From positions 1 to 14,236 of the forward strand of contig DGQA01000029.1 of NCBI GenBank assembly GCA_002390705.1: DNA of 14,236 nt, in the 5' to 3' direction. The notes beneath the pieces were generated by a model. The model was not told the origin of the DNA and did no database searches. It saw only the letters and a program-made list of their open reading frames with translations. This document shows, piece by piece, positions 8,101-14,236 of the stretch (position 1 is the first letter of the stretch; each line of letters opens with the position of its first letter). Made by a program: the position numbers and the translations under genes. Source of the stretch: Actinobacteria bacterium UBA4426. GTDB lineage: Bacteria > Actinomycetota > Actinomycetes > S36-B12.

Positions 8101-9925
8101 GGGCAAATAGCGTGTCTGCGCCGTAGATCTCACCTTTGGGTAGAACCAGTCCAAAATCGAGGATCCACGCGGATGCGCGGTCCTTTCGTCTGATTTCATA
8201 TGGATGCTCGTCCAGGACTTCAACGCCAAGCCGCTCCAGGATCGGCAGAATCTTAGTAAGGGGCATTGCAGGCCCAACCCGCATTACCTTGAACCGCAGT
8301 TCTCGTGAATCACTAACAACCGGCGCATACAAATCTAAGGCCAATTCACCCGGTTCAAGTTTTTCAATAATGAGGGCATCGGCCACACCGATACTTGCGT
8401 CAAAGTCCTCCTTGTACGACTCAGGGAATGCCTCCGCATAGACGGGGACGAGGTCAGAATTGTTACTTTCCAGACTCAGAGAGTGATATTCGTCCATCCA
8501 GCTGCGACTGGCATGAGCTAGCCGTGCCTCTAACTCAACAAGATCCGGTCTCAGAATTTCCGCTCCTCTCGGGACGTGGATGACGTAATGCATGCGTGCC
8601 AACACTGACTCCGTGACGCGCGCCGTGTAGTCCACGTGTATTCCACCAAATGAATCTTTCAGGATCGCTTCCAATCGAAGTCGTATAGCTGTCGTATAAC
8701 GATCGCGGGGAAAATATACGAGGGCTGAAACAAATCTTTCATATGAGTCATACCGGATGTACAACTTTGTTTGACGTCGTTCTTTAAGGTGTAAGACGGA
8801 CCTAGCAACCTCGGCCAGTTGAACTGAGTCAATTTGAAATAACTCATCTCGCGGATAGGTGTCGAGGAATTCCTCGAGGTCCTTGGCACTATGAGACCCG
8901 GATACATAATCAAGGTTTGCCTCGACTTGTAGGCATTTGGCACGCACCACTGGGATATCCGAGACACTGTCCGAGTAAGCGCGTGCGGCAAATATCCCCA
9001 AAAAACGCTGCTCCCCAACGACATTGCCAAGTGCATCAAATTTTTTGACCCCGATGTAATCCAAATGCGCGGGGCGGTGAACAGTTGAACGGGAGTTTGC
9101 CTTACTCAAAACGAGGAGACTTTTTTCACGAGCACGAGCCCTCGACGCAGGCGGTAAAACCGCAACACTAGCTAGAAGGTCCTGCTCGTCGTTTGTCCTG
9201 AGAACACCCAAACCGGTCCCATGCACTGGGTGCAATGCATCTCTGCCATCAACCTCAACTAGGTCATATTCGCGGTAGCCAACAAAAGTGAAACTGTCCT
9301 GGGTGAGCCAATCTAAAAGTGCAATCGCTTCGTCGAGGTCTCCTTGATCAATACCGACCGGAGGCTTGCTACGTAAATCACTCGACACTTCAATTGCTTT
9401 CGTGCGCATTGCAGGCCAGTCATTCACCGCCTTGCGTACGTCGGTCAGAACTCGAGCCAGGCCAGCGACTACCGCGCTGAGATCATCGGAAATGAAATCT
9501 CGCTCAATGTGGATGCGCATCCACGACTCAGCAGTTCCACCTTTTTTTATCTCGTTTACATCCAAGTCGTGAATGAAAGTTACTTGATGTGATTCATCGC
9601 GGGTCACGGCAAAAAGTGGATGTGCGACCAGATGAATTGCTCGCCCTTCCCGAGTCAGTTCCGCGGTTACAGAGTCCACCAGGAATGGCATGTCGTCGGT
9701 GACAATTTCAACGACCGAGTAACTCACACCTGGCAAATCCGGGGTCCATGCTCGAATCAGCGTTTCGCCATGTGCACCATTAGCCCGGAACTGCGCCCAG
9801 TTCAGCATGTCGGCGGCCTGATCGCTCGCGATCAAGTCTGTAGCATTAAATCCCAAATCCACGCTTGACTGGTCCTTGAACAGTTGCTGGCCAACAATGG
9901 GAACTAACTCGCGGAAGGAACTCAC
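5174..9925 (-). CDS. gdh: Large NAD-dependent glutamate dehydrogenase (about 180-kDa GDH class)
   Basis: This 1583-residue enzyme oxidatively deaminates L-glutamate to 2-oxoglutarate and ammonia with NAD+, mainly for amino-acid catabolism. The size matches the large-GDH class found in actinobacteria (about 1600 residues). The N-terminal half (1-750) is the regulatory region with ACT-like segments, for example EIVTDDMPFLVDSV (73-86). The catalytic core follows: ARGGIRWSDRREDFR (781-795), KAQEVKNAVIVPVGAKGGFF (803-822) with glutamate-binding and catalytic lysines, the coenzyme-domain segment GIGDMSGDVFGNG (953-965), and NGGIGTYVK (1069-1077). A helical C-terminal region completes it. The reading frame is intact. 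The start is GTG at 9925; on the coding strand TAGCGT lies 6 nt upstream, which would suit a leaderless transcript, with a weak TAGGG as an alternative ribosome site. It is first in an operon with the E1-rhodanese gene. In this family activity is often controlled allosterically, and in mycobacteria through the FHA protein GarA; neither is visible here. Confidence 0.95.
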   Translation of the reverse strand: MSSFRELVPIVGQQLFKDQSSVDLGFNATDLIASDQAADMLNWAQFRANGAHGETLIRAWTPDLPGVSYSVVEIVTDDMPFLVDSVTAELTREGRAIHLVAHPLFAVTRDESHQVTFIHDLDVNEIKKGGTAESWMRIHIERDFISDDLSAVVAGLARVLTDVRKAVNDWPAMRTKAIEVSSDLRSKPPVGIDQGDLDEAIALLDWLTQDSFTFVGYREYDLVEVDGRDALHPVHGTGLGVLRTNDEQDLLASVAVLPPASRARAREKSLLVLSKANSRSTVHRPAHLDYIGVKKFDALGNVVGEQRFLGIFAARAYSDSVSDIPVVRAKCLQVEANLDYVSGSHSAKDLEEFLDTYPRDELFQIDSVQLAEVARSVLHLKERRQTKLYIRYDSYERFVSALVYFPRDRYTTAIRLRLEAILKDSFGGIHVDYTARVTESVLARMHYVIHVPRGAEILRPDLVELEARLAHASRSWMDEYHSLSLESNNSDLVPVYAEAFPESYKEDFDASIGVADALIIEKLEPGELALDLYAPVVSDSRELRFKVMRVGPAMPLTKILPILERLGVEVLDEHPYEIRRKDRASAWILDFGLVLPKGEIYGADTLFARFESAFEAAWRGQIASDSFNSLVTQAGLTWQDAQLIRAYARYMRQIGSTFGQGYIEMVILENAEISRLLIEFFRVRFDPVFGGDRESESHTAREQFDASLVLVPSLDHDRILRLFWTLIEATMRTNYFADAHTIAFKMVPTMITDIPLPRPAHEVWVHSPRVEGVHLRFGAVARGGIRWSDRREDFRTEILGLVKAQEVKNAVIVPVGAKGGFFAKNLPDPAIDREAWLAEGIGAYQDFIRALLSVTDNIVDSIVVPPIDVVQHDPDDPYLVVAADKGTASFSDIANAISIEENYWLGDAFASGGTAGYDHKAMAITARGAWESVKRHFFEMDLNTQREEFTVVGIGDMSGDVFGNGMLLSDQIRLVAAFDHRHIFIDPTPNATSSFGERVRLAALPRSSWADYNKELISAGGGVSSRSAKTVALTQQIKESLDFDTDSDTCTPDQLINAILKAPVQLLWNGGIGTYVKASTETNIDVGDKANDSIRVDGGELRVQVVGEGGNLGLTQLGRVEAARSGVRLNTDAIDNSAGVDTSDHEVNLKVLFSPLVARGVLTPEARDNLLHSMTDSVSDLVLADNINQNVVLSNARAGAIRLMSVHQRMMRHLERRDLLNRALEYLPDDLDIDTRRAAGEGLSSPELAVLLAYAKIEVTKDLNAVALGSANWCDQIVMGYFPVEIQDKYREEILTHPLRAEIANTVMANTLINIGGITFVFRAVEETGANTIEVVKAAFAAMEVFGIRDLWHWINTLPEEVPVRARTALHLEVRRLLDRSARWFLQNRGAGIDVEAEISAFAASVEQYAGGVPQALQGQDSERFERLAQRFIDAGAPRELADRAASGLDLFSLLDITELARSLDADVQSVIGLYFALSERFDVDRLLVRITALPRGDRWTALARQALRSDLYSVIAELTGRVYLATEGKVAAERITLWEQQRTEGVARTRTTLDEILQVEEINLATLSVGLRVLRNLVAQAT

Positions 9926-9931
9926 AGCCCT

Positions 9932-9937
9932 ACGCTA
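9932..9937 (-). promoter_or_regulatory. Candidate -10 element of the glutamate dehydrogenase gene
   Basis: TAGCGT on the minus strand fits the TAnnnT pattern and ends 6 nt before the GTG start, the spacing expected for a leaderless actinobacterial transcript. No convincing -35 is seen at normal distance; a TTGGTC lies 20 nt upstream. The overlapping bases 9931-9936 read TACGCT on the plus strand, so the same 7-mer could serve as a -10 towards the DUF2505 gene. Confidence 0.3.
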
Positions 9938-9961
9938 GTACTGAAAAGTGCTTCACGGACC

Positions 9962-9967
9962 AAGGAG
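9962..9967 (+). promoter_or_regulatory. Shine-Dalgarno of the DUF2505 gene
   Basis: AAGGAG is a near-perfect anti-SD match. It lies 11 nt upstream of the ATG at 9979 and directly abuts another ATG at 9968 in a different frame. That ATG is too close to be used, so the site supports the 9979 start. Confidence 0.65.
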
Positions 9968-9978
9968 ATGAATTTCAC

Positions 9979-10485
9979 ATGCCCACACAGTTTGATTTCG
10001 CCCAAAGTTTTACCGGCAGCCCGCTCACAGTCTTTGCCATGCTGTCCCAAGAGGATTTCATTTTGGCAAAATGTTCCGCGACCGGCTCCCTGTCCGCTGA
10101 GGCCAGCGTGGCTCAGGTCCCGATTGATGGGGGTGAAACGGTTACTTTGATCAGCACCCGCGTACTTCCTGCAGATCTGCCCGGGCCGGCAAGATCACTT
10201 GTCGGCGACACGATTACCGTGACCGAAACGCAAATATGGACACCTCCTGCTCCCGACGGGAGCCGCACGGCCACTATCACCGTTGATTTCTCTGCCCCCA
10301 TGACCTTCAGTGGGACCCTGCACCTCTCACCCGGCGATCAAGCAACCACAACAATCACCACTCGCGGTAAATTTACCGCCAGCGTTCCATTTATTGGTGG
10401 AAAAATTGAGAAGGTAGCTGCCGAACAAACGCAGCGTTACCTTGTAGCCGAGGAACGAGTGGGTAACGAGTGGCTCGCGGACTAA
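9979..10485 (+). CDS. DUF2505 domain protein
   Basis: This 168-residue soluble protein has no signal peptide or membrane helix. It matches the actinobacterial DUF2505 family as I recall it: an N-terminal FDFAQSFTGSPLTVFAML segment (5-22), a beta-rich middle, and a conserved C-terminal part with KFTASVPFIGGKIEKVAAEQ (about 130-149). The family is thought to adopt a START/SRPBCC-like fold, which often forms a hydrophobic ligand pocket; its biochemical role is unknown. The gene diverges from the glutamate dehydrogenase gene (53-bp gap) and meets the lipase gene tail to tail with overlapping stop codons at 10482-10485. A lipid-binding role beside lipid enzymes is attractive but is inference only. 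Confidence 0.85.
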   Translation: MPTQFDFAQSFTGSPLTVFAMLSQEDFILAKCSATGSLSAEASVAQVPIDGGETVTLISTRVLPADLPGPARSLVGDTITVTETQIWTPPAPDGSRTATITVDFSAPMTFSGTLHLSPGDQATTTITTRGKFTASVPFIGGKIEKVAAEQTQRYLVAEERVGNEWLAD

Positions 10486-11450
10486 CCCACCAACTGCTCT
10501 GACCAGGTGCGTGGGCTGGTGCGTAGAGATGTGTCCAACACAATCTTCCGACGAGTTGAGTCCATTAAATTAGTGCCCATCACGGTCAAATCTGTAGCTG
10601 TGGGGCTGGCGAGGAACACCCGGGAACCACCTGCAACAACATCTGCGATTTCATTTGCTGCCGTGCGAGATACAACACCGCGCCACTGGCGCTCTAATTT
10701 CGCGGTCAAACTTTTCGGGTGATCCGACTGCGTGAGCGACATGGGTGCGATCACATACACCTCGTCGAATCCTTCATGACTGAGCACATCGACACTTGTT
10801 GCTGACACCGCTCCACCGTCGATATAGGTTCTTGCGCCAATTTTTATCGGAGAAAACCACCCAGGAATTGCGCAACTGGCCATTACCGCTTCCGACAAAC
10901 TGGCAATTGGCGCCCCGGCACGACCAAATACCGCCCGCTTTCCCGTTTCGTAATCCATTGCGACGACCCACACATCTGGGTGTGTGCCACTGGGGCTTTG
11001 TGCCCACTCCCCTAACGGCGAGACCGCATCCACTAAGTGCCCGACACGCTCAAGGCTTTTTGCACCCGGTGGTAGTAGGCCCGATAACACCGCAGTGATC
11101 GGGAGCTCGCCGAGTTTGAGTAGACCCGAGCCAAACAGTTTCGGTGACCCTGGTCGCAAGATCCGTGGCCAACCCGGGCGTGACCCGCCGGTAGCGCGGA
11201 CTGGATTCCACTCATAGCCGAGGAGCGGTCCGCTAGTGACTTTCTCCTCTCCATAGTGCTGGCTCAATTCCTCCGTAGTGACACCGCACGCGATCAGCGC
11301 CGCCAGCACTGAGCCCGCCGACGTACCCACCAGCAGGTCAGCGTCACTCGCAGTTATTCCTAATTCCTTTTCTAGGGCGCTCAAAGCCCCCACTGCCCAC
11401 GTACCGCCGAGGACTCCTCCCCCGCCGATCACAATTGCCCGCCGAGACAT
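10482..11450 (-). CDS. Patatin-like phospholipase / lipid acyl hydrolase
   Basis: This 322-residue protein carries the patatin signature. The glycine-rich oxyanion loop is GGGGVLGG (9-16), the nucleophile elbow is GTSAG with Ser44 (42-46), and the dyad aspartate is Asp211 in YIDGG (209-213), so the Ser-Asp dyad is complete. The family hydrolyses acyl esters of phospholipids or neutral lipids. No clear signal peptide is present, so it should act in the cytoplasm or at the inner face of the membrane. The ATG overlaps the stop of the upstream acyltransferase gene (TAATG) with no Shine-Dalgarno, implying translational re-initiation and co-expression. Its stop overlaps that of the convergent DUF2505 gene. 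The substrate is unknown; triacylglycerol, wax ester or phospholipid are all possible. Confidence 0.9.
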   Translation of the reverse strand: MSRRAIVIGGGGVLGGTWAVGALSALEKELGITASDADLLVGTSAGSVLAALIACGVTTEELSQHYGEEKVTSGPLLGYEWNPVRATGGSRPGWPRILRPGSPKLFGSGLLKLGELPITAVLSGLLPPGAKSLERVGHLVDAVSPLGEWAQSPSGTHPDVWVVAMDYETGKRAVFGRAGAPIASLSEAVMASCAIPGWFSPIKIGARTYIDGGAVSATSVDVLSHEGFDEVYVIAPMSLTQSDHPKSLTAKLERQWRGVVSRTAANEIADVVAGGSRVFLASPTATDLTVMGTNLMDSTRRKIVLDTSLRTSPRTWSEQLVG

Positions 11451-12916
11451 TAGGAAGCGACCACTCGCAAGTAATTCCCGCCGGGTGAGCTCCGTCGCTG
11501 TGCAATCGAAGCTTGTAGCCCGACAATTGAGTCACGGATGCTTTCTGCAATCACATCAAGATCTTCCAGCGCATCACGATCTGCCATGAGACCAATGCAC
11601 AGACTTCCATGGTAACTCGTCAGACCAATGCTCAGCGCCTGACCGGGTACCAAGGGCACGCACGGGTAGGACGCGAGCATTTGAGACCCTGCTGCGTAAA
11701 GGGCATGTTGAGGTCCGGGCACGTTGGTAATCGTGACGTCGTAAGCCCTACGCGTGAGCGTCGATGCCATGCGAGCACCGAGAGCATGCACGGATGCTGG
11801 ACCGAAGCCGGCAATGTCAATGATCGCGCGCGCCCCAAGAAATTCACCCATTGGATCCAGGTCAGACATTTGTTCAACCACGCGCATTAATCGATCAACC
11901 GGCTCAAATTGTGCCACTGGCAACTCAATTACATAGGCATTAACCGAGCCGCGCAGTGTCGGCTCTTCCACTTTTAAATCAAGTGAAACCGGCACCAGCG
12001 CATTAAAACGATCTTGGCCACTTGGCAAGCCATCGCGTCGAATCAGCCAACTTCGTAATGCCCCAGTGAGCACGGTCAAAATAATGTCATTGACACTAAT
12101 GCTTTCTGCAGTCAACGCAGATGCAGATTTGCGGACCTCTCGCAGTTCTTCCAGATCAACATCAACGGAAACGAATCGCCTTTGGGCACCGAGTTTTGCC
12201 TTCAAGGGTGACCGGGTCCGAAATCGGGCAAGCGAGACTAAATCGTGGATCGCCTCCGTTGCGCCGTTCACGACGCTACCCACGACGCTTTGAGCACTTG
12301 TAAAGGCTTCGGATGCGGTACTCGCAACGAGTTCCGCAGCTGCGGTCGGGTGCGCAAGTACCTCAGTCACCGATGCGCTCATTAATTCTATCCCAGATGG
12401 CTCCGTTGCTGGACGCCACGAATCTGGGGGTCCAGCCGAAGCTTGGGATTCACTATCAAGAATCACCTGCGAAATATCAAGTGCTGCGAGCCCATCAACC
12501 ATGGCTTCATGGCTCTTCGTGACAATCGCGAATCGCCCGCCGGAAAGTCCCTCAATTAAATACATTTCCCATAATGGGCGGGACCGATCAAGTGGGCGGC
12601 TCATGAGCCGGGCAACAAGTTCGTCGAGTTGCTCGGCATTACCTGGCTTGGGTAATGCGGATCGGCGCACGTGATAAGACACGTCAAATGCGGTGTCATC
12701 GACCCACACCGGCCGGAACATGCCAAGTGGAATCGCCTTGACCCGCTGACGGTAACGCGGCACAAATGCCAGTCGTTCCTTAATTAATTTGACAAGGGTT
12801 TCATGTTCAAATCCACTATCGGATGGCTGAAAAATTGACACGCTCCCAATATTCATGGGCGTCTGCGAGTTCTCGATGTAGAGAAATGAAGCATCGAGGC
12901 TACTTAACCGTTCCAC
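11450..12916 (-). CDS. WS/DGAT-family acyltransferase with altered active-site motif (HExxxDG)
   Basis: This 488-residue protein has the full length and architecture of bacterial wax ester synthase/acyl-CoA:diacylglycerol acyltransferases, which make storage triacylglycerol or wax esters at the membrane. Family landmarks are LSSLDASFLYIE (4-15), RPLDRSRPLWE (107-117), the active-site segment KSHEAMVDG (134-142), SVNDIILTVLTGAL in the middle, and TNVPGP in the C-terminal domain. The canonical active site is HHxxxDG; here the second, catalytic His is Glu137 (codon GAA), while His136, Asp141 and Gly142 remain. The protein may therefore be inactive, use another mechanism, or have another role. 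The start is GTG at 12916 with an AAGGGA Shine-Dalgarno 8 nt upstream. It is the first gene of an operon with the patatin-like lipase, its stop overlapping the lipase ATG. Confidence 0.9.
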   Translation of the reverse strand: MERLSSLDASFLYIENSQTPMNIGSVSIFQPSDSGFEHETLVKLIKERLAFVPRYRQRVKAIPLGMFRPVWVDDTAFDVSYHVRRSALPKPGNAEQLDELVARLMSRPLDRSRPLWEMYLIEGLSGGRFAIVTKSHEAMVDGLAALDISQVILDSESQASAGPPDSWRPATEPSGIELMSASVTEVLAHPTAAAELVASTASEAFTSAQSVVGSVVNGATEAIHDLVSLARFRTRSPLKAKLGAQRRFVSVDVDLEELREVRKSASALTAESISVNDIILTVLTGALRSWLIRRDGLPSGQDRFNALVPVSLDLKVEEPTLRGSVNAYVIELPVAQFEPVDRLMRVVEQMSDLDPMGEFLGARAIIDIAGFGPASVHALGARMASTLTRRAYDVTITNVPGPQHALYAAGSQMLASYPCVPLVPGQALSIGLTSYHGSLCIGLMADRDALEDLDVIAESIRDSIVGLQASIAQRRSSPGGNYLRVVAS

Positions 12917-12924
12917 GTGCCACT

Positions 12925-12930
12925 TCCCTT
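12925..12930 (-). promoter_or_regulatory. Shine-Dalgarno of the WS/DGAT-like gene
   Basis: AAGGGA on the minus strand, inside a longer purine run (GGAAGGGAAG), sits 8 nt before the GTG start at 12916 and supports that non-ATG start. Confidence 0.5.
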
Positions 12931-13052
12931 CCAGTTACCTAAGAACTGTCCATGGTCGAGATCTGGGTTACTCGCCTGGAATCCCCGCCACAATGGCGTC
13001 GAGGACACCGTACTGCCCAAAGTCCTGATTCGCGCACTGCACTGCCATACTG

Positions 13053-13742
13053 TTGCCCGTGCAACTTCCCCATTGGACCCGCGTGGGTCGCACCGCAATT
13101 ATTGCGTCCGTTGTGGCTATTGCCCTGATCGGCGGGCTTCTCATGGCCATTATTGATAGTTCAGACAGTGCGGATGCTGGGGCTGTGAATGTCTCAGCCC
13201 AAGACATCGCCTCCGAGCCTGGCGTGATACCCGCGCCCAGCCCGACACCTACCCCGAGCGTGACACCTACAAAAACCAAAAAGCCGAAGCCAGCGACGCG
13301 GGAACGTAAAGCCAAGAATGTTCCCGAGCGCCCATTGGGCAAGCACACCGGCCGACGGATCGTCTATGACAAGGCGCTGATGACCGTATGGGCCATGAAT
13401 GAAGCTGATGAAGTTGTCTATCGCTTCCCTGTTGTGGGTCGTTGGGATCGACCGGTAAAGGGCAAGTACGAAATTTTTTCACAGTCGATGCACAGCGGGA
13501 ACCCCAACTCAAAAGTCACTTTTAATCACATGACCAGATTTGCCTACGGCAATGATGGCAAAACGGCGATCGGATTCCACAGCATCCCGCTCTACTACGA
13601 CGGGAGCATGATGCATTCAACCGATCAATTGGGATTACCCATTGCTACCGGCGGATGCGTGCGCATGGCCGCGCAAGATGCTGAAAAACTTTACGAGTGG
13701 GCTGAGGTTGGTGACACGGTCTACGTGCGCGCGTCCCCGTAG
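13053..13742 (+). CDS. Membrane-anchored L,D-transpeptidase (YkuD domain)
   Basis: This 229-residue protein has a short basic N-terminus, one membrane helix (about 14-34), a Pro/Thr-rich and then Lys-rich linker (57-90), and a C-terminal YkuD catalytic domain (about 100-227) outside the cell. L,D-transpeptidases make 3-3 cross-links in peptidoglycan or attach proteins to it. The active-site segment reads ATGGCVRM with nucleophile Cys202 and Arg204; a candidate catalytic His176 lies in GFHSIP. The usual motif is S/T-H-G-C, so the His next to the Gly-Cys is Gly200 here. The first in-frame start is TTG at 13053, without a Shine-Dalgarno; the GTG at 13059 is an alternative, with TACTGT (13048-13053) as a possible -10 for a leaderless transcript. 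The gene stands alone, divergent from the acyltransferase operon. Confidence 0.88.
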   Translation: MPVQLPHWTRVGRTAIIASVVAIALIGGLLMAIIDSSDSADAGAVNVSAQDIASEPGVIPAPSPTPTPSVTPTKTKKPKPATRERKAKNVPERPLGKHTGRRIVYDKALMTVWAMNEADEVVYRFPVVGRWDRPVKGKYEIFSQSMHSGNPNSKVTFNHMTRFAYGNDGKTAIGFHSIPLYYDGSMMHSTDQLGLPIATGGCVRMAAQDAEKLYEWAEVGDTVYVRASP

Positions 13743-13894
13743 CCTTGTATCCGGATACTTCCTAATCGCTTTCGCCAATGGTCCACGGGAATTTTGCTCA
13801 CGTGCAACTGATTTGGCAATAATCATTAGAGGAACACGACACCGATTAACGGTCTCGCTGTACTGTTAAGCATAGACAGTAATGGAGAATTCAA
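13743..13894. other. Intergenic region with a 12-bp palindrome
   Basis: This 152-bp gap lies between the transpeptidase and the small zinc-ribbon gene. A perfect 12-bp palindrome, GTATCCGGATAC, lies at 13747-13758, 4 nt after the stop codon. Its stem is short and no U-run follows, so it is not a convincing terminator. A weak promoter for the next gene may be ACGACA (13836-13841), a 17-nt spacer and TGTACT (13859-13864). Confidence 0.3.
13883..13888 (+). promoter_or_regulatory. Shine-Dalgarno of the zinc-ribbon membrane protein gene
   Basis: TGGAGA contains GGAG 7 nt before the ATG at 13895, a normal ribosome-binding distance, and supports this as a real small gene. Confidence 0.6.
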
Positions 13895-14200
13895 ATGGCA
13901 TCAGTTACTTGTGCGAAGTGTGGGCAGGTCTGGCTCCGGGCTGAAGACGTAGGGTTCTGTGCTAAATGCGGGGCAGCATTATTTAACTCGAAGGCAACAG
14001 TGCAACCTGAGGCAGACACGCTAAAGGAGACTCCGAAGAAGAAGGCTTCGATTGCATGGGGGCCAACGATTCTTGCCTTCTCAGTTATTTTTGCTCTCAT
14101 CTTCGGCCTTGCTCTAGTTAGCGAAGATATTAATTCTGGCCTAAAAATGATTACTGGTATCAATTTGGCCGGTCCATTCACAGCAAATTACTGCGATTGA
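13895..14200 (+). CDS. Small zinc-ribbon protein with one transmembrane helix
   Basis: This 101-residue protein has no family name that I recognise. The N-terminal part has two CxxC pairs, CAKC (6-9) and CAKC (22-25) followed by GAALF, forming a rubredoxin-like zinc ribbon. A charged Lys/Glu-rich linker (about 35-50) leads to one hydrophobic helix (about 54-76), and a short tail ends in Cys-Asp. The topology is probably ribbon in the cytoplasm with a C-terminal tail outside, judged from the lysines before the helix. Proteins of this kind are common in bacteria and often of unknown function; a role as a membrane adaptor or regulator is possible. The ribosome site, the paired cysteines and the preceding non-coding gap support a genuine gene. 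Confidence 0.75.
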   Translation: MASVTCAKCGQVWLRAEDVGFCAKCGAALFNSKATVQPEADTLKETPKKKASIAWGPTILAFSVIFALIFGLALVSEDINSGLKMITGINLAGPFTANYCD

Positions 14201-14236
14201 CTTGCTCTAGTAGTGAGTGTGCCTCGTCTGTGGCTT

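Noticed and set aside
8659..9039. 126-codon minus-strand open frame in another frame of the dehydrogenase gene
   Set aside because: It lies on the same strand but out of frame within an intact 1583-residue protein, with no ribosome site and no domain.
9968..10150. ATG at 9968 as an alternative gene start before DUF2505
   Set aside because: It directly abuts the AAGGAG with no spacing and is out of frame with the conserved DUF2505 protein.
12904..13098. 64-codon minus-strand open frame in the gap upstream of the acyltransferase
   Set aside because: It overlaps the start regions of both flanking genes, has no Shine-Dalgarno or domain, and occupies the sequence expected to hold the divergent promoters.
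13747..13758. 12-bp palindrome after the transpeptidase as a terminator
   Set aside because: A 4-bp stem around a CCGG loop with no U-run is too weak, and a few perfect 12-bp palindromes are expected by chance in 14 kb.

Overview
The window looks like chromosomal DNA of an actinobacterium. The evidence is the gene content: an AdnA-type UvrD-like helicase subunit, an E1-rhodanese fusion of the MoeZ/MoeB1 type, a very large NAD-dependent glutamate dehydrogenase, a DUF2505 protein, a WS/DGAT-family acyltransferase and a patatin-like lipase. Base composition is moderate for the phylum (by eye a little over half G+C, not computed). Gaps are short, several genes overlap, and several starts are GTG or TTG with no clear Shine-Dalgarno. 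This would fit a compact genome such as an aquatic actinobacterium, but I cannot place it further. No rRNA, tRNA, CRISPR array, transposase, phage gene or long repeat is visible, so this looks like core genome rather than a mobile island.

Layout: (1) 1-1505, minus strand: the first half of an AdnA-like recombination helicase running off the left edge. (2) 1603-4062, plus strand, divergent from it: an 819-residue membrane protein that joins an N-terminal multi-helix domain, a degenerate kinase-like domain and a C-terminal flippase-like (LPG_synthase_TM) domain. (3) 4074-9925, minus strand: a two-gene operon in which the 1583-residue NAD-glutamate dehydrogenase overlaps the following E1-rhodanese gene by 4 bp (ATGA). 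(4) 9979-10485, plus strand: a DUF2505 protein divergent from the dehydrogenase. (5) 10482-12916, minus strand: a two-gene lipid operon, WS/DGAT-like acyltransferase then patatin-like lipase, joined by a TAATG stop/start overlap. It meets the DUF2505 gene tail to tail with a 4-bp overlap. (6) 13053-13742, plus strand: a membrane-anchored L,D-transpeptidase. (7) 13895-14200, plus strand: a small protein with a zinc ribbon and one membrane helix.

Working together: the dehydrogenase operon links glutamate catabolism to sulfur transfer onto carrier proteins. The acyltransferase/lipase pair suggests neutral-lipid or wax-ester turnover, although the acyltransferase has Glu where the second, catalytic His of HHxxxDG should be. 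The helicase would act in double-strand-break resection with an AdnB partner expected just left of the window. No obviously new multi-gene system is present. The best leads are three proteins with altered catalytic motifs: the acyltransferase (HExxxDG), the kinase-like domain of the flippase fusion (no catalytic Asp, Asn or Lys), and the helicase (unusual motif III).
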